5,490 bases of DNA from positions 1 through 5,490 of the forward strand of contig MUGD01000135.1 in assembly GCA_002900555.1 (NCBI GenBank). The letters run 5' to 3'. Both the position numbers and the translations under genes were made by a program. Origin of the DNA: Thermoplasmata archaeon M9B2D. Its GTDB lineage: Archaea > Thermoplasmatota > E2 > DHVEG-1. This document shows positions 4,452-5,490 of this stretch, piece after piece. Each line of letters starts with the position of its first letter. Positions within the stretch are counted from its first letter, which is position 1. Below the pieces are notes generated by a model. The model saw only the letters and a list, made by a program, of their open reading frames with translations. It searched no databases and had not been told where the DNA came from.

Positions 4452-5490
4452 ATGGATAATACTACTACAACCACAAAAGACTTGCAAAAACTGACAATAA
4501 ATGCGTTGTACGAATCGCTCAAAGCAAGTCCAACAGGACTATCATCTGAGGAAGCAAAAGCAAGATTTGAAAGATATGGACCAAATGAACTTCTGGAGAA
4601 AAAAGTCAATCCAATATTGCGATTTCTTCGCTACTTCTGGGGACCGATACCCTTTATGATAGAAGCAGCTATGATTCTTTCAGCTGTTGTACAACACTGG
4701 CCAGACTTCTGGATAATAACTCTAATGCTGTTAATGAACGGAATCGTCGGATTTTATCAGGAGAGCAAGGCAGACAGTGCAATTGAGAAACTTAAGGAAA
4801 GATTATCGCCCACAGCTCGCGTTCTTCGTGATGGAAACTTGAAACAAATTTCTGCGAGAGAAGTTGTTCCGGGTGACATCGTACGAATACGTCCTGGAGA
4901 TATAATTCCAGCTGATTTGAAACTGATTTCGGGAGAATATCTATCTGTCGATCAGTCTGCTCTCACTGGAGAATCATTACCCGTGGACAAGTCTGTTGGT
5001 GACGTTTCCTTTCAGGGGTCTCCAGTCAGAATGGGAGAGATGGAAGGTTTAGTAGTCAATACGGGGATGAGTACATATTACGGTAGGACTGCCAAGCTAG
5101 TTGAGGAAGCTGTAACAAAAAGTCATTTTGAAAAAATCATTAGAAAGATAGGTAACTACCTAATTGCACTAGCTGTTACTGCTGCAGTTATTGTCTTTGC
5201 AGTGGGGATTATTCGAGGAGATAATATTCTCGAGAATATCAGATTCGTTCTTGTTCTAACCGTAGCAGCAATCCCGGTAGCATTGCCAGCTGTTCTCTCG
5301 GTGACAATGGCAGTTGGTGCAGTGGCTCTTGCTAAGAAAGGGGCAATTGTTAGCAAACTAGCAGCTATAGAAGAAATGGCTGGAGTGGATATTCTTTGTA
5401 CAGATAAGACGGGGACTATAACCAAAAACGAGCTGAGCATTGGTTCTATAAAACCATATGGCGATTTCACAGAGAAAGACGTTTTGCGGT
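4452..5490 (+). CDS. Plasma-membrane-type H+-transporting P-type ATPase (P3A), N-terminal 346 residues
   Basis: An ATP-driven cation pump of the P3A class, which exports protons in fungi, plants and some archaea. The window holds the first 346 codons; the family is usually about 800-900 residues, so the nucleotide-binding domain and later membrane helices lie beyond the right edge. Visible in order: a cation-ATPase N-terminal domain (about 12-60, [19 protein letters not shown]); helices 1-2 with the P3A-typical [12 protein letters not shown] (62-73); GFYQESKA (100-107); the actuator domain with [16 protein letters not shown] (140-155) and the dephosphorylation motif TGES (172-175); helices 3-4 with IPVALPAV (274-281); and the phosphorylation motif CTDKTGT with D318 as the phosphorylated Asp. 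Motifs are intact. IPVALPAV and PIPFMIEAA separate it from Ca2+, K+ or heavy-metal pumps, although the proton-binding residue of helix 6 is outside the window. Start is ATG with GAGG 8 bases upstream. It is divergent from the TrmB-type regulator. Confidence 0.93.
   Translation, partial: MDNTTTTTKDLQKLTINALYESLKASPTGLSSEEAKARFERYGPNELLEKKVNPILRFLRYFWGPIPFMIEAAMILSAVVQHWPDFWIITLMLLMNGIVGFYQESKADSAIEKLKERLSPTARVLRDGNLKQISAREVVPGDIVRIRPGDIIPADLKLISGEYLSVDQSALTGESLPVDKSVGDVSFQGSPVRMGEMEGLVVNTGMSTYYGRTAKLVEEAVTKSHFEKIIRKIGNYLIALAVTAAVIVFAVGIIRGDNILENIRFVLVLTVAAIPVALPAVLSVTMAVGAVALAKKGAIVSKLAAIEEMAGVDILCTDKTGTITKNELSIGSIKPYGDFTEKDVLR

Noticed and set aside
5156..5470. Minus-strand 104-codon frame inside the ATPase
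   Set aside because: It is the antisense shadow of membrane helices 3-4 and the phosphorylation site, whose coding frame is certain.

Overview
The window looks like genomic DNA of a mesophilic archaeon of moderate GC. The evidence is a TrmB-type winged-helix regulator, A/T-rich TATA-like boxes about 25 bases upstream of start codons that have no Shine-Dalgarno (leaderless transcripts), GGTGA-type Shine-Dalgarno sites elsewhere, frequent TTG/GTG starts, and a P3A-type proton ATPase. The protein types would suit an Asgard (for example Thorarchaeota-like) or Thermoplasmatota-like genome, but the sequence alone does not settle the lineage.

Layout. At 1-142 (minus) the first 47 codons of a gene run off the left edge, with a TATA box at leaderless distance. 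At 399-482 and 580-675 (plus) are two microproteins, each with a good ribosome-binding site. The first (27 aa) is almost pure Asp/Glu punctuated by Trp/Phe. The second (31 aa) is a Lys/Ala/Pro-rich chain with Lys-Lys every five residues. A strong inverted repeat with a T-rich tail follows at 684-754. At 867-1202 is a small single-domain cupin, and at 1276-2589 a 12-helix major-facilitator (DHA1-like) transporter with its own leaderless promoter. On the minus strand, 4318-2903 encodes a 471-aa regulator that joins a TrmB winged helix, a PLD-like TrmB sensor and a C-terminal MEDS-like sensory domain. A 70-aa two-helix membrane protein (2872-2660) follows it, in the same frame after the TGA stop. 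Divergent from the regulator, a plasma-membrane-type H+-ATPase begins at 4452 and runs off the right edge. The 133-base divergent region carries two short inverted repeats.

How they may work together. The regulator, small membrane protein and divergent ATPase form the classic layout of a one-component regulator controlling a neighbour and itself; this is inference. The cupin and MFS exporter are co-oriented but appear to have separate promoters. The most unusual feature is the adjacent pair of oppositely charged, probably disordered microproteins (about -19 and +11), which recalls electrostatic partner pairs such as prothymosin-alpha and histone H1. No insertion sequence, CRISPR array, tRNA or rRNA was seen, and no gene-free stretch exceeds 300 bases.
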